Positions 10,732-22,851 of a stretch of 64,000 bases of DNA are shown one piece after another. The first letter of the stretch is position 1. Every line of letters begins with the position of its first letter. Made by a program: the position numbers and the translations under genes. The notes under the pieces were generated by a model. The model searched no databases, was not told the origin of the DNA, and saw only the letters and a list, made by a program, of their open reading frames with translations. The stretch comes from Ganoderma boninense. Lineage: Eukaryota > Basidiomycota > Agaricomycetes > Polyporales > Polyporaceae. The stretch covers positions 2,542,001-2,606,000 of the forward strand of contig CM035308.1 in assembly GCA_002900995.3 (NCBI GenBank), written 5' to 3'.

Positions 10732-12272
10732 GATCGGTCGAGACCCGATCGGCCGGCCGCCTGCCTTATTCGCTTCAAAATCACTTTCTTCGAGTTTGCG
10801 TCTGCCATTGAAAAAGTAAGTATGATGAACAAGATCTTATCGGTCAACCAGTCCACTCTCCACCAAATAACTACTTCTTAGTACTCAAATCTCCTGGCAC
10901 TTTCTAGTTTGCAGGTTGTTGGGCGTGCGGCTTGGCTGGGCTCCGAGTCGGGCGCCCCCGGCAGTGGAGTGCAGCGCAGCCAAATGAAAAAACCATGAAT
11001 TCAACGAGGCGAGTGGTACGCAGTATGCGTGTAAGCTACAACATGGTGCTACTCCGAGGAATAGATTAAGGGTTGGATGGCGGGTTGCTAAAAAGAAAAC
11101 ACTGGGTAGCGTAGTACGCATGTGAGCAAGTTACGGACTCGGAGCTGTGAGACCACCGGCCCGGGGGCGTGTCTCACCTGCAGGCAGGGTGCGGGGGCAA
11201 GGAGCTACCTTGGACTGAGACTCCCGCCCAGCCACTGCACATGTTGGCAGATTCGACTTGCAAAAACTCACATTTGAAGCTGATGAAATTTGAGATGACT
11301 TGGTCATTTCAGTCATCCACTGATATCTGGGTAGCAAAATGCAGGGACACTCAGTACAGTGATGCTCAGCACAGGCTCAGCAGTCCAACCTGGAGGTCAT
11401 CTTGAGCGCGACCATGATGAGTGCTCGATGGCTGATAAGTACAATGTTGAGTTTGCACTCATCACAAGTAAAATATTTGACCATGTGCACGCACGAGCAT
11501 GAGCTGAAGCAACTGAGGCTCATGAAGTAGAAGTTCTGTTAGTGGGCCGGGGGGGCTTGAGTATGTATCCCATAGTGCAAAATTCAGGGTGCACTATGCA
11601 TGAGAAACACAGGTATTAACCAGATCAGTGGGCAGCATTGACTCGCTCAGGGGCAGTCCTTACTGTGATATCATGGCAGACAGACACTGGCACTACTTAA
11701 GAGCTGGTAGTACAGCGCTCAACTTGAATGCCGCTCCCTAGTTATAGTACTATCTATAGATTAGGTTTCAAATTGACTAGTTCTCTATGGACAAGTGCGA
11801 GAACCTCTGTCCGTGTGTGAACACAGTTCTACGATGCGCAGAGGTGCATTTGCCCAGACCCCAAGTCGAATTGTGACTGAGTTGAGCGGCGAGCGGCGCC
11901 GACGTCTGAGGATGACACCGGAAGGGGCCGGATCGGGTATGCCGGACATGCCGCGCGGGCGCTATCCCTCGGGCGCTATCCCAGGGAGAGGGAGAAGGGG
12001 ATATTCACGGAAGTACGTACTCTTTGGGGTCGGGGACATACCCGGTCGAACCAACGGTGAAATCTTGACAGAGCTGCCATCCAAACAATTGTTACGACCT
12101 CTTCGCGGATTTTTGTGTTCTTCGACCCCAAAAGTGCTTTCCGGGCCGGAGAAAACGCGTTATAGTAACGGTCACAGAGCGTTACGTATCGTGACATAGT
12201 GACACTCTTGTCCCAAACATGCCTTTCCGAGGCCCAAAAGTTTGCCTTTTCGAGGCCAAAATACGGGGTAAA

Positions 12273-12306
12273 AAAGGCCGAACATATGGGGGAGTTGCCC
12301 GGGTCC
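12273..12306 (-). repeat. 34-bp inverted repeat, right copy
   Basis: Exact reverse complement of 10490-10523. The flanking bases diverge except for a few positions (AGTGCTAC versus AGTAGCACTA on the opposite strand), suggesting a once longer repeat. Confidence 0.85.
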
Positions 12307-15300
12307 TAGTGCTACTCCTGGCCGCTGACTCCTGGGTGACTCTGAGAGTCTCAAATGGGTGCCCAAAGTCCTCCGCGAAGCATTCAAGGTTTCGCAGTTA
12401 TTTTTGACTAGGTGAACGGCATGGACACGGTCATAAAGCAATTTTAGCGGTGGGACACCAGAGACTCGTAGTTATAACTCGCATGTGAGTAGCAAAAGCG
12501 TAAGTTATGAGCGGCCCAGTGTGGACCAGGACTCGCGAAGTTCGAACAAGATCCGCACATCACAAGGGCCGCCCGGGCAAGGAGTCTCGTAAGCGCGAAA
12601 AGGCTTTTGCTGCGGACGCAAATGGCACGAGTCGGCTTCTAAAGCGGGCCCCATGTGTGCTCGTCGGCAACTGCGCACGATGACGAGACGGCGTGGGCAG
12701 ATGACCACGGCAGCGGACATAGGCGTGGCTAAACCCCATGGCTCCACTCCTGTGGGTCCATACATTCGCGCCATACTTCCGCTGCCCCTCGCCATGTTTG
12801 TGTCGATCATCGTCACCGGTGCAAAATCGGGGTCCGGAGGCGGACCACGGTGCACACAAGGAGGCCAGCGTGACTGCGGCGGGCCCGGGATCGTCGACTC
12901 TGCAGGCCTCAGGACCGCAATCGCAGAGACGGTCGGCCCATGCGAAGCGGAGACGTCGCGCAGTGCTTGCGCACCCCACTCGGGACCAGACACCTCCTTT
13001 CCCCCGCGCGCGGAACTCGAGGACAAATCGGGCTCGCCGTATATCTTTGGGGCGAAGCACGGGGTATGTTTAGCCTCCCTCGGCAGGGCGCACACATAGG
13101 TGTACTCGGGAGAAGCCCGTTAGCCTATGCACCCCCTGCCGGACGCAGTGACGTCTTGTACGTGATGCCTGGCGACGAAGGTTCGACAAGATGAATGGCG
13201 GCGACTCACGAGGGGTCTGGGGGTGCTGAATCGGAGCGAAGTTTGCACGCTCCTCCTCCTGGGGTTCTCGCGCACGAGTGAACGTCGGACACGTTGTGCG
13301 CGTATTTCGGGCACACGTTCGAGGCCCGGTGCACGACGGCGGAGGCGAACGTTTGATGTTTAACCGCAAGGTCCCCCAACGTTTAAGCTTCCAGTTGCGA
13401 GAACGGTCCCGCTCACAGGTGACCGTCGACCAGTCGCATATGGTCGGTACCGACAGCCGACGAGGGTGAAACATAACCTCCCCAGGCAGGTGACCACGCT
13501 GGACGCCAAAACGGACCTTTCTCGACCTGTTCTCGACCATAAACCGTAGCACAACGAGCGATGTGCTTGGGAAGAAATTCGGAATATGAGCTGCAGCTGC
13601 CACGGGCAGCCGAATGTTGTGCGAAAAGCGTAAATTGCGAGCTTGAGCGTGGCGGAGTGGTTTGGCCATGACCCGGCACTGTGCGCCCGGAAGGTGGTGA
13701 CCGGGCCGAACTTGATGGGTGAAAATCCGACTTCACCAGCGAAACTGGGGATAAATGGGTGGGTGGTGATCACGGTGGTGATCGTCCTCGACACCGCATT
13801 CATCAAAAAAGGTCGGCCTCCAGCGCCTGGCTCTCGGCCACCCTCTTGCGAAGGGCACATTTGCCTGCCCTAAACTCGGGCGCTTGTGCTGTGCTCGTCG
13901 CGACCAACCGGCGACCGTCTCATTTTCTGTAACGACGACGTCGACCTCGACGCTCTTTACCTCCCTCGGGCCTCAGCTACTTACTTGCTCTTTGTTTTTG
14001 TAGCAGGCTCTCAGTTCTGGCCTAGGGTGTCTTCTGTATGGTTTTCTATCCCTGGTGAACTTGCTCTCGGTGGCTACCCGTCTGCGCTAGCTTGGGTCTT
14101 GGTCGCTGAGCTACTTGAGGCAGCTATCCCCTGGGGCGGAGGTATGCTAGGTGGATCTCGACCAATGTAGGTCAACACAACAGAGGTAAGCACTTCATCA
14201 TGTTTCGGATATCTCATTCTATACCCAACGTCGAGCTCTGGGTGTGGAGTCATTAGTTGGGCCTCGCTCGGACACAGGACTTCAAGGTGAGTCCCTTCAG
14301 AGAGTTAGTGTCATTCCCCGGTAGCAGTCTAATTGGGGCCTTGTCATTGCGGATCTATCTCTGTCTTGGTAATTCCAAAGGTGAGTCGCTTTCGCCATGT
14401 TTTCCATTCGCCCGGCTCTTCTCTCGGGTCTCCAGTGGACACTACGGTACCGGTACGCTCTTACTCAGAGGACCCAGGACCTGACCCACCCATTGCCGCG
14501 AGCCTGTTACAGCATGATGTTGGCCTGACCTTGTCGTTCTCGGGTGTTTCGGAGCGTTATGTACCTATTGTAACAAGTAGCTAATCACAATATAATTTGT
14601 TGATTAGTACCAACAACGAGCAGCGGATGCGGGTATCAGTACTCCGGGCAACAATCACGAAGAAAATTAGGGAAACTCACTGCATTTCCGTTCGCGACCA
14701 TATGGTGAAAATCGATAAATTGTGGCTTACTTTCAACCGCGATATCACCAGCCAAAATGGGGGAAATCGCCCGGCGCTCAAATGCCCGAACTGGTGACTA
14801 CATTCCGATTTTGTCTCGGTTTTCCACCATTTCCGCATGGTGATCTAGGTGTCATTTTTCACCCGGACCCGGGCGCACAGTGCGGGGACCGGCTCGGTCG
14901 TCCGGTGGGGCGTCCTTTGAGGTTTCCCGGAGCATATCGTCCGATGTACATCCGACGGAGGTGTAGACCGGGAGGGAGCGTGAACAGGATGCACAGGTCA
15001 GGACCGGGTTGGCAGGGGAATAAACAGGACGTCGGATCCGGAGACGACGTTGCGCGTACCGCACAGCTACCGCACAGGGCCACAGTCAAGGGGGCGGCGA
15101 GGCAAAAGTTATGTCATGACGGAAGGGGCAAAGGCCGAAGCAGGGACGGATCTCGAGCGCGCAGGCGCGACTGGCTGGCGGTCACGCTACCTTGGTCATG
15201 GACCGGCCGAAACGACGAGGCGGGTGATGGTGGGCAGTGGGGGCGGGGGGCGTGCCGGATCTTCTGACCGTCAGCGCAAGCGCGGCGAAGGGCTGTGGGC

Positions 15301-15691
15301 GCTGGGTCGTGTTCCGGTGCGGGGAAGATGCAACGTATTCTTGGTCATTGGTCAGGCTCGGGACTCGGACGTGGTTGTGGTCCGTGCAGTTGCAGCGGGC
15401 ACATGTCAGACAGACTGCGAGAACAATGAGATGGAGTGAGAGGGAATCCCGGAGATGGGTGGTGTTCGGTGACGACGAGGTCGTCTTGAATGGCGTGGAG
15501 GGGACGTTCAGGGACGACGACGATCGTGAGTGGCTCGCCTCTGAGGGAACGGACACAAGTCGGGAATCTGCCGAGGATGGATCTTCCTGGCGCTTCGACG
15601 ATGGCTTGCAGTGCGCACGGGCGGCTGTGGCATCTGGACTCATCGGACATGGCTCAAGACCCCAAACGTACCGCGCACATCCTCTCGTCTA

Positions 15692-15697
15692 TATAAA
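15692..15697 (+). promoter_or_regulatory. TATA box of glutamate dehydrogenase gene
   Basis: TATAAA lies about 120 bp upstream of the ATG at 15814, within CTCGTCTATATAAAATG, followed by a pyrimidine-rich leader. Placement fits a core promoter. Confidence 0.5.
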
Positions 15698-15813
15698 ATG
15701 CTGGCTCCCTTTCTTGTCCTCCCCGCATTCCATCTCCCCGTCGCCCCTCTCCCAGACATCCCCCCTTGAACTCTCAGTGTGCGACGCTCTCGTACACCAT
15801 CCACAACGCTACC

Positions 15814-18800
15814 ATGTCCACCCCTCCGAGCAGAAACTCTGCCCATGCGGACACCGACGCTACAGGCCACCTACAAGTCCCCGGACAACATGCCGACGTC
15901 ATACACCGTCTCAAGAACGTTCCCGGATACACGACGCCCGTCTTCAAGGGCAAGGAGGAGCAGCGCGCGAAGGTCCAGGCCACCGTTGCCGCAAAGGTGC
16001 GTTCCCGCCTTGCAATCGCGGCGTTCTCTGTCCCTGGCCCACCCGCCGCATCTACTCTGCCCCCGCGCCCCATCCGCAAGGGCGGCGATGGGCGCGCCCC
16101 CTCCTCACCGCTTTTGACATTTGTCGCGTTCACGGTCCATGTTCTCCGTGATTGACGCGTCTCGAAGTCGTGCCGTATCATGCTACCGCCTCCTTAAAGG
16201 TGTTGCGCGCCATCTTAGGTCGAAGTTGATGTGAGACCGTGTTTGCACGGAATCAGTGCTATTTCTTGAGATATGGGCGGCGCGTAGAGATAACGCGGAC
16301 CCTGGCGGGCCAGGGTTTCACTTCTATCGTCGAACAGAGCCCATTCCATGAGCTAATACAGTTCTTACGTGTTGCAGGGCTTCGTTCCCCGCGAACTGGT
16401 TCCTAACGAGGTCAACTGGTTCTACACGCATCTAGGCATCGACGACACCTACTTCCAGGCTGAGTCCGTCGAGGTCATCTCCGACCACATCATCGCGCTC
16501 TTTGGCGCAAAGGTGCTCGCATACACCAAGCATGACCCATCGAAGCTGGTCATCGACCTTGAGAAGATCGATGACAACGGTGCCACGTTCATCCACACGA
16601 GTTCCCCTGGAATGACCACCACCGAGGGCCCAGGCTCGACCTGTGAAAGCCGCATCGACGAGCTTTTCCTCGACCCTTCGACGCCCCAAAACGCGTACCG
16701 CCTCGAGACCTACCGTTCCCAAGGAGGCATCTCCGCGACGGCTTCGCAGCAGCTGAGGTGTTACTTCGTGACAAAGTGCAACTTCCCCGCGAACCCGCCT
16801 GCGTCGACGCGTACCGATGGGTGCGTGTTTTCTACTGAGCTTCCTGCCAAATGCACGCATACAATGCTGATTCCGATCCCATTCGCTGCCTGCACGCACG
16901 TGCGACAACAGTAAGACTGACATCCGCACTGTGTCGGACCCCATCTTCCTGGAGAAAGCGAGCGAGAACACGCTCGAGATCTACCAGCGCGTTATGTGGA
17001 GCGTGCAGCAGCGGTACGGGCCAGTCATCGAGGTCTTCGAAGTCGAGGGCTCGCGCGAGCGCCGCGTCGTCATCGGCTACAAGATGGGCGGCACGAAGAA
17101 GTTCTTCAGCGCGCTTTCGAACTTGTATCACTTCTACTCGCTCTACTCTGCGAGGAAGTATGTTGGTATGTGTGGTTTTTGTCGTGTTCGCCTCAGAGTG
17201 TTTCGTGACGCGCTGCGGCGTTCGCAGAGCAATTCTCGAATGGGATCACAATCATCTCGCTCTACCTCAACCCGCTGCCCGGTGCCAACGCCCCGCCGAT
17301 CGAGCACTCTATCTTCCAGGTCATGAAGGAGGCGTCTCTCCTCTACTGTCTCCCCGACAACCCCTTCTTCTACGCTGGAAAGGGGCCCAGCGGCGATCAC
17401 GCCGTGCAGGAGGCGACATATGCCTGTGAGTCTTCTGTTGCCCCTGTGCCACGCACTGCCCTATCTGACACCGGCATTTCTTGGCAGACTGTGGGTGGAT
17501 CTTCGCGCAGCACTTCTGTAATAGGCTGGGGCAAGCGTACCTTGCTCTCAAGAACATACTCGACGAGACGAACCCGACACATGCGAGCGTCCTCAATGAC
17601 ATCAAGCGCAGGTTCAGGGAGGAGACGTTCACGCGCGAGAGCATCGCGGAGGTCATCCACCGTCATGCGGAGTTGGTATGTCAATGGACTTGTCACAATG
17701 CTGGGGAGTGCTGTCTCACCAAGCCTGTCATAGATCAACCTGCTCTATGTCAACTTCGCGATGTCGCACTACCCCGAGACCGATGAAGCCGCGCAGCTCA
17801 TGTACGTATCTTCTCTTGCTGTGCCGGCATTGTGTCCAACTGAAATACCCTCAGGCCCACACTTTCGTACCAGCGCCTGCGCACGCAGATGCCGCTCTCA
17901 GACGCGGAGCTGTACGACAAGATCCGCCGTACCGTTACCAACAAGCACGAGCTCCAGGTGCTCGAGAGCTTCCTCATCTTCAACAAGTAGGCGTTTTCCG
18001 GATTCACGCTGCTGTTCGCGTTTTGACGCGCATATAGGAACGTCTTGAAGACGAACTTCTACCAGCCGACGAAGGTCGCGCTGTCCTTCCGTCTCGCGCC
18101 TGACTTCTTGCCCGAGGTCGAGTACCCGAAGAAGCCGTACGGCATGTTCTTCATCATCGGTTCGTTATCTTCAAATCCGAATGCGCTCGCGATGCAATGC
18201 TGAGTCTTTTGTGGCTTTATAGGTGGGGAGTTCCGTGGTTTCCACATCCGGTTCAAGGATGTTGCTCGGGGCGGTATCCGTATCGTCATGTCGAGGAACA
18301 GGGAGTAAGTCAATCCTCGTCCCTCCGAGATGTGGCTTGGGATTGACAATTTGTCTGCTTAGGAACTACTCTATTAACCAGCGTATGCTGTAAGTCACTA
18401 TTGACGAGCCCCACACCCAAGTTATTCCTGACAATCGTGGTAGGTTCGACGAGAACTACGCCCTTGCTTCGACGCAGTCGCTCAAGAACAAGGATATCCC
18501 CGAAGGTGGTGCCAAGGGCACTATTCTCCCTTCGTAAGTTCGATCCGATATCTGGTTGCGGACATGCGGCTAATGTTTTCGGCAGGCTTGGCGAGAACCC
18601 CAAGCTGTGCTTCGAGAAGTACGTCGATGTAAGTCTTGGCTGTATCTGTGGGATGCCAAGTCGCAGATCAATTAATTTCGGTATGCAGGCCGTCATCGAC
18701 CTCCTCATTCCTGGCCAGACCCCTGGCATCAAGGAGAAGTTGGTAGACCTCTACGGCAAGCCCGAGCTTCTCTTCTTCGGTCCTGATGGTACGTAGACCC

Positions 18801-20399
18801 GAACCAGCTACGTCTTGCACAGACCCTGACTTGTCTGCAGAGGGTACCGCCGACCTCATGGACTGGGCAGCACGTAAGTCTCGCGTATGTCGACTTCATA
18901 TACCGCTGCTGATCGGCTGGGATAGTGCATGCGCGTGGTCGTGGCGCTGAGACGTGGTGGAAGTCATTTACCACCGGAAAGAGCGCGCAGCTGCTCGGCG
19001 GTATTCCTCACGACGTCTACGGCATGACCTCTTTGTCTGTGCGTCAGTACGTGCTCGGTATCTACAAGCAACTTGGCCTGCGTGAAAAGGACATCACTAA
19101 AGTGCAGACTGGCGGTCCCGGTGAGTCGTCTTGTAGCTTGTTGTTGCACGGACGGTTTGCTTATGTGCGGCTTGTTAGACGGCGATCTTGGTTCCAGTAC
19201 GTATGATCGGCATACAAATTTTTCGTCCCCGAAATTGACAATACTCTACAGATGAGATCCTCTTGAGCTCTGACAAGACGATCGCGGTCATCGACGGGAG
19301 CGGTGTCCTCCATGACCCCGTTGGCATTAATCGTGAGGAGCTCATCCGCCTCGCGAAGTTGCGCAAGCCCGTTGGCTTTTTCGATACGTCGAAGCTCAGC
19401 AAGGGCGGCTACCTGGTCAAGGTCGAGGACCAGGACGTGAAACTCCCTTGTGAGTTGCGCTTGCTTCTTGTTGACTTCGATCGTATTCTGACCATTTTCT
19501 TACGTAGCCGGTGAGGTTGTCCTCGACGGGACGGACTTCCGGAACGGGGCGCACTTGCGTTACAAGGCGGATCTCCTTATGCCATGCGGTGGACGGTAAG
19601 TCTGCCTCGCTTCCGCTGTGGTGACGATCGAAACCAACGGGTCCCCGGACTGCACAGACCAGAAGCTGTCAACATCTCGAACGTCTCTGCGCTGGCCGAT
19701 GCTGAGGGCAAGCCCCACTTCAAGTACATCGTCGAGGGCGCGAACCTCTTCCTCACGCAGCAAGCCCGCCTCATCCTCGAGAAGCGCAAGGTGGTGCTCT
19801 TCAAGGACTCCAGCACGAACAAGGGCGGCGTCACGAGCTCCTCGCTGGAGGTGCTCGCGGGGCTCGGGCTCTCGTCGTCCGAGTACACGGAGCACATGAT
19901 CTTCAAGGACGGCCAGCCGTCCGCGTTCTACGAGAGCTACGTGCGCGACATCCAGCGGACGATCGTCGCGAACGCGGCGAACGAGTTCGCGTGCATCTGG
20001 CGCGAGCACGCGCGCCTGCAGGGCGCGAAGGCGCGCACGCTCATCTCGGACGAGCTCTCGAGCAAGCTCAACGAGCTGCAGGAGGAGCTCGAGAACTCGG
20101 ACCTCTTCGACGACGAGCCGAGCAGGCGCGGCGTCATGCAGCGCGCGATCCCTAAGACGCTCGTCGACAAGGTCGGCCTCGACGCGCTCCTGCAGCGCCT
20201 GCCCGTGCCGTACCAGCGCGCGCTGTTCTCGAGCTATGTCGCGGCGCACTTCGTACGTCGTGTTTTCTCTCCCCCTCGCTCGATTCATGTTCTGTCACGG
20301 CTGGCTGACGCGTTGGTGATGCAGATCTACAAGTACGGCGTGAACGCGTCCTCAGTCGACTTCTTCCACTTTGCGCGCGACCTCGCGACCGCGAACTAA
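15814..20399 (+). CDS. GDH2: NAD-specific glutamate dehydrogenase
   Basis: Catabolic enzyme converting glutamate and NAD+ to 2-oxoglutarate, NADH and ammonium. It is the large fungal type of about 1040 residues. Twenty exons are inferred, from 15814-15996 and 16378-16820 to 19658-20252 and 20325-20399. They total 3132 nt, or 1043 aa, and all phases agree. Landmarks are VARGGIRIVMSRNRE at about 540-555, the substrate/catalytic Lys region IPEGGAKGTILPS near residue 590, the dinucleotide-binding half including VQTGGPDGDLGSN, and a C-terminal EGANLFLTQQARL block shared with yeast Gdh2. Two exons are tiny (18363-18389, 27 nt; 19179-19196, 18 nt). Intron 1 is unusually long (381 bp). No mitochondrial presequence is obvious. 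Identification is confident. Confidence 0.95.
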
Positions 20400-21115
20400 G
20401 GCACCCTTCGTACGTACACGCATACACGCACGCACTCCCACGTGCACATCGCATCTCTCTTCTCCCTCAGGCCCCAGCCAACGGTTGGCTGGGGATGCAT
20501 CGGCATCGGACTTCAGACTCTAGACTCGTCGCACAACGGATGGCACAAAAAAGAAGGTAGTGTCTACACATACATGTAATTGGGGGCAGTAATGTTGTTG
20601 TTTGATGTACGTATTTACACAAGTAGAAAAGATGTACAATGGAAGGATTGATTTCTCGCTTTCTCGATATTCGCGGGCAATCCGAGTCTGGGCTTAGGCC
20701 TATTCTGAGTGCCCAGCAAGCTGCAGCCTGCAGGATCAGAGTTAGCCTAACGCCTTTTGGCCCTGCGAACAAGGGCCGCAATCCCTCGGTACCATTGCGG
20801 CAATATCGATAAAATCAACATTCTACGTATTTATACAGTGCGAGCGGCTGAGATGGGGGGCATACGGATGTTCTCGACGAACTTTAGAGGGGGACGAGGT
20901 ACTCGCGGCTAGAATTCGAAAATGCAAGTACATGTCAATGGCAACGACCGCCCCACTCTACGGCTGCTACTTCCAAAGGTATTCCTGAAATGACGTCAAG
21001 AAATCATGCCCCTGGATCGGTTCATAACACTGAGGCAGTAGCGAGGAAGGAGTAGTAGATGTGACCGCCGCCGGACCTTTCAAGCTGAGCCCATCTTCTG
21101 TGAGTCCGGAGGGAA
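20400..21115. other. intergenic between convergent genes
   Basis: About 700 bp between the 3-prime ends of the glutamate dehydrogenase and F-box genes. No coding sequence is supported. The stretch presumably contains both polyadenylation regions. Confidence 0.5.
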
Positions 21116-22851
21116 TCAAGGCCCAGCCGCATTAGCGTATTCGTGGACGCGATCCTCCGGGTCCGTGCTGTATTGCTGCCTCCGGGCTGCTTGCACAATT
21201 TCAAGCTGCGCCTGGACCTGGTCGTAAAGTGGCGATGGTCGGCCATCAAAACGACGGATATGAGGGGGCGCCGACCTGCGGATACACAGCCGAGGGAAGA
21301 GGCGGTCTAACAGCGATGCGGCATACTTGCAGTCGGCAACATCGAGGCGTTGGAAAGATATCGTCTGCAATGAGTGGTCGAGGATGGGGTAATCGGCCGC
21401 CAAAGACGAGAGATCGTCCTCGAGGATGCACAAGAAGGGGAGGTCGAGGACCTCGAGCTTGGGGCAGCGCGTTGCCAGAGAGACGAGCACCGCCGGACCG
21501 ACAGAGGCAGGGGTGTCCGCGTAGATGGACAGAGTGGTGAGTAGAGGCCAGGCGTTGGCGAGGGCGTGGATGTCGACATCCGTGGTTGCACCTGGCATTT
21601 CCCAATCCGTGGGTATGTATAGCTTGAAGGATGTGATGGAGCGCAGGGTTGAGAGAGATGGTACGATGGACCCCAATGAAAAGTCCTCGCCAAGGTACGC
21701 CTCGAACGTTAAGAAGAGCACCTGCAGGCGTGGAAAGCGGCGGGCGATATTGGAGACCCGAGCAATGATGCCCCTCTCTGAAGAGAGGTCTTTAGAGATA
21801 TCGTGTAGTTTGCGAAGATGTGGGCAGTCGAGGCATTTGCACAGCTCGTCGTTCATGGAGCGTGGTTTATCGAAGGAGATGCAGAGTTCCTGCAGGTTCG
21901 TCACTGGGCACCGCGGTAGGGGCATTCCGAGTTTTGGCTTCGCACCCAGGTTTGGCGCCAAATGACTGGTCAGTTCCAGGACCTCTAGGCTCTTCATGCC
22001 AGACAACACTGACTGCAGGGCAAGGATGTCCGAGAAAGGAGAAGTCGTTGACCAAGATAGGACTACTGAACGTAAAACCTGCAGCTGCCGGATAGGGGAG
22101 AGGATGGTCAAGGCGACAGGTACAAACTGTCTGCCACTTGAGGTGTAGATCTCCACGTGGCTGAGCTGCATCGCGACGGAACCTACCACATGGAAGAACG
22201 AGCGAAGGGAGCACTCCCATTCCGACCCTGCGCTTCCCGGCAAAGTGCAGCCGATGGAGAGATGGGTGAGGCTCGGAGAGAGGAGGTGGGGCATCATCAG
22301 GGTAGACTGCGGGGAGTCGAAATGGCAGCCCAACCGTCGGAGGCTGGGCAGAAGTGGACGGTCTTGCGTGAGATGGGATAGGTACGCCCAAGTTGCCGGA
22401 CCGAGTTCATCTGTGGAGCCGCGCAGATCCAGCGTTTCGACACACTCCGCGTGTCGACGCATGCGCTCCCACTCCTGGGGGACCACGTACCCGTTGAGCA
22501 TCTGTTCAAGGCCATGCCCGTCAGCGATGGCAGGACGTTTCAAAGGCGCTGCAGGAAACAAGGTAGCCTGAGCACACTCACATAAGTGTCCCAGTATATC
22601 GAATTCCTTTTTCCTCTCTTCACTCTCACCAACGACGAAGGCAAGCACCTGAGGAGGGTAACGAAGCTAGTCAGGTCCTTCCATAGTAGACGAACAGCAG
22701 GTTCATGGAACGCGACGCAGACGCGAGCGGCTCGGGCCAGATCCGCCCTGGTCTCCTTGGTGTAAGCGCCATCTTCTAGAGGGCGCGGAATGAAGTACTC
22801 GAAGATGAGACAGAGAATATCCGAGTTCGTGAGCGCAGTGGAAGTAGCCAT
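21116..22851 (-). CDS. F-box domain protein with LRR-like repeats
   Basis: Probable SCF ubiquitin-ligase substrate receptor of the large, expanded basidiomycete F-box family. Two exons are inferred: 22851-22582 and 22501-21116. They total 1656 nt, or 551 aa. The N-terminal F-box is seen as LTNSDILCLIFEYF, followed by LARAARVCVAFHEPAVRLLW. The rest holds Leu-rich strand/helix units typical of these receptors (SLTHLSIGC, SLEVLELTSHL, PKLEVLDLPFL). The intron is placed at 22581-22502 because the downstream peptide (MLNGYVVPQEWERM) aligns with the segment usually following the F-box, and because reading through hits a stop. The target protein is unknown. Confidence 0.85.

Larger units (their letters stand above)
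9781..15813. other. gene-poor region with repeats
   Basis: Six kilobases between the SDR and glutamate dehydrogenase genes hold no gene I can support. Open frames of 100-200 codons at 12505-13669 and 14722-15650 overlap each other on both strands in GC-rich DNA and show no domain. The stretch contains a 34-bp perfect inverted repeat (10490-10523 and 12273-12306), a 41-bp hairpin (10691-10731) and a 14-bp direct repeat ATGCCTTTCCGAGG (10636, 12219). It looks like degraded transposon or relic sequence. Confidence 0.5.

Noticed and set aside
12505..13669. Overlapping frames of 110-199 codons on both strands
   Set aside because: GC-rich DNA with mutually overlapping frames, no domain, no plausible splice pattern and Arg/Pro-rich translations: chance frames.
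13600..14600. tRNA or small RNA genes
   Set aside because: Looked for cloverleaf-like arms and a TTCGA loop motif by eye without a convincing hit. A covariance-model search would be needed.
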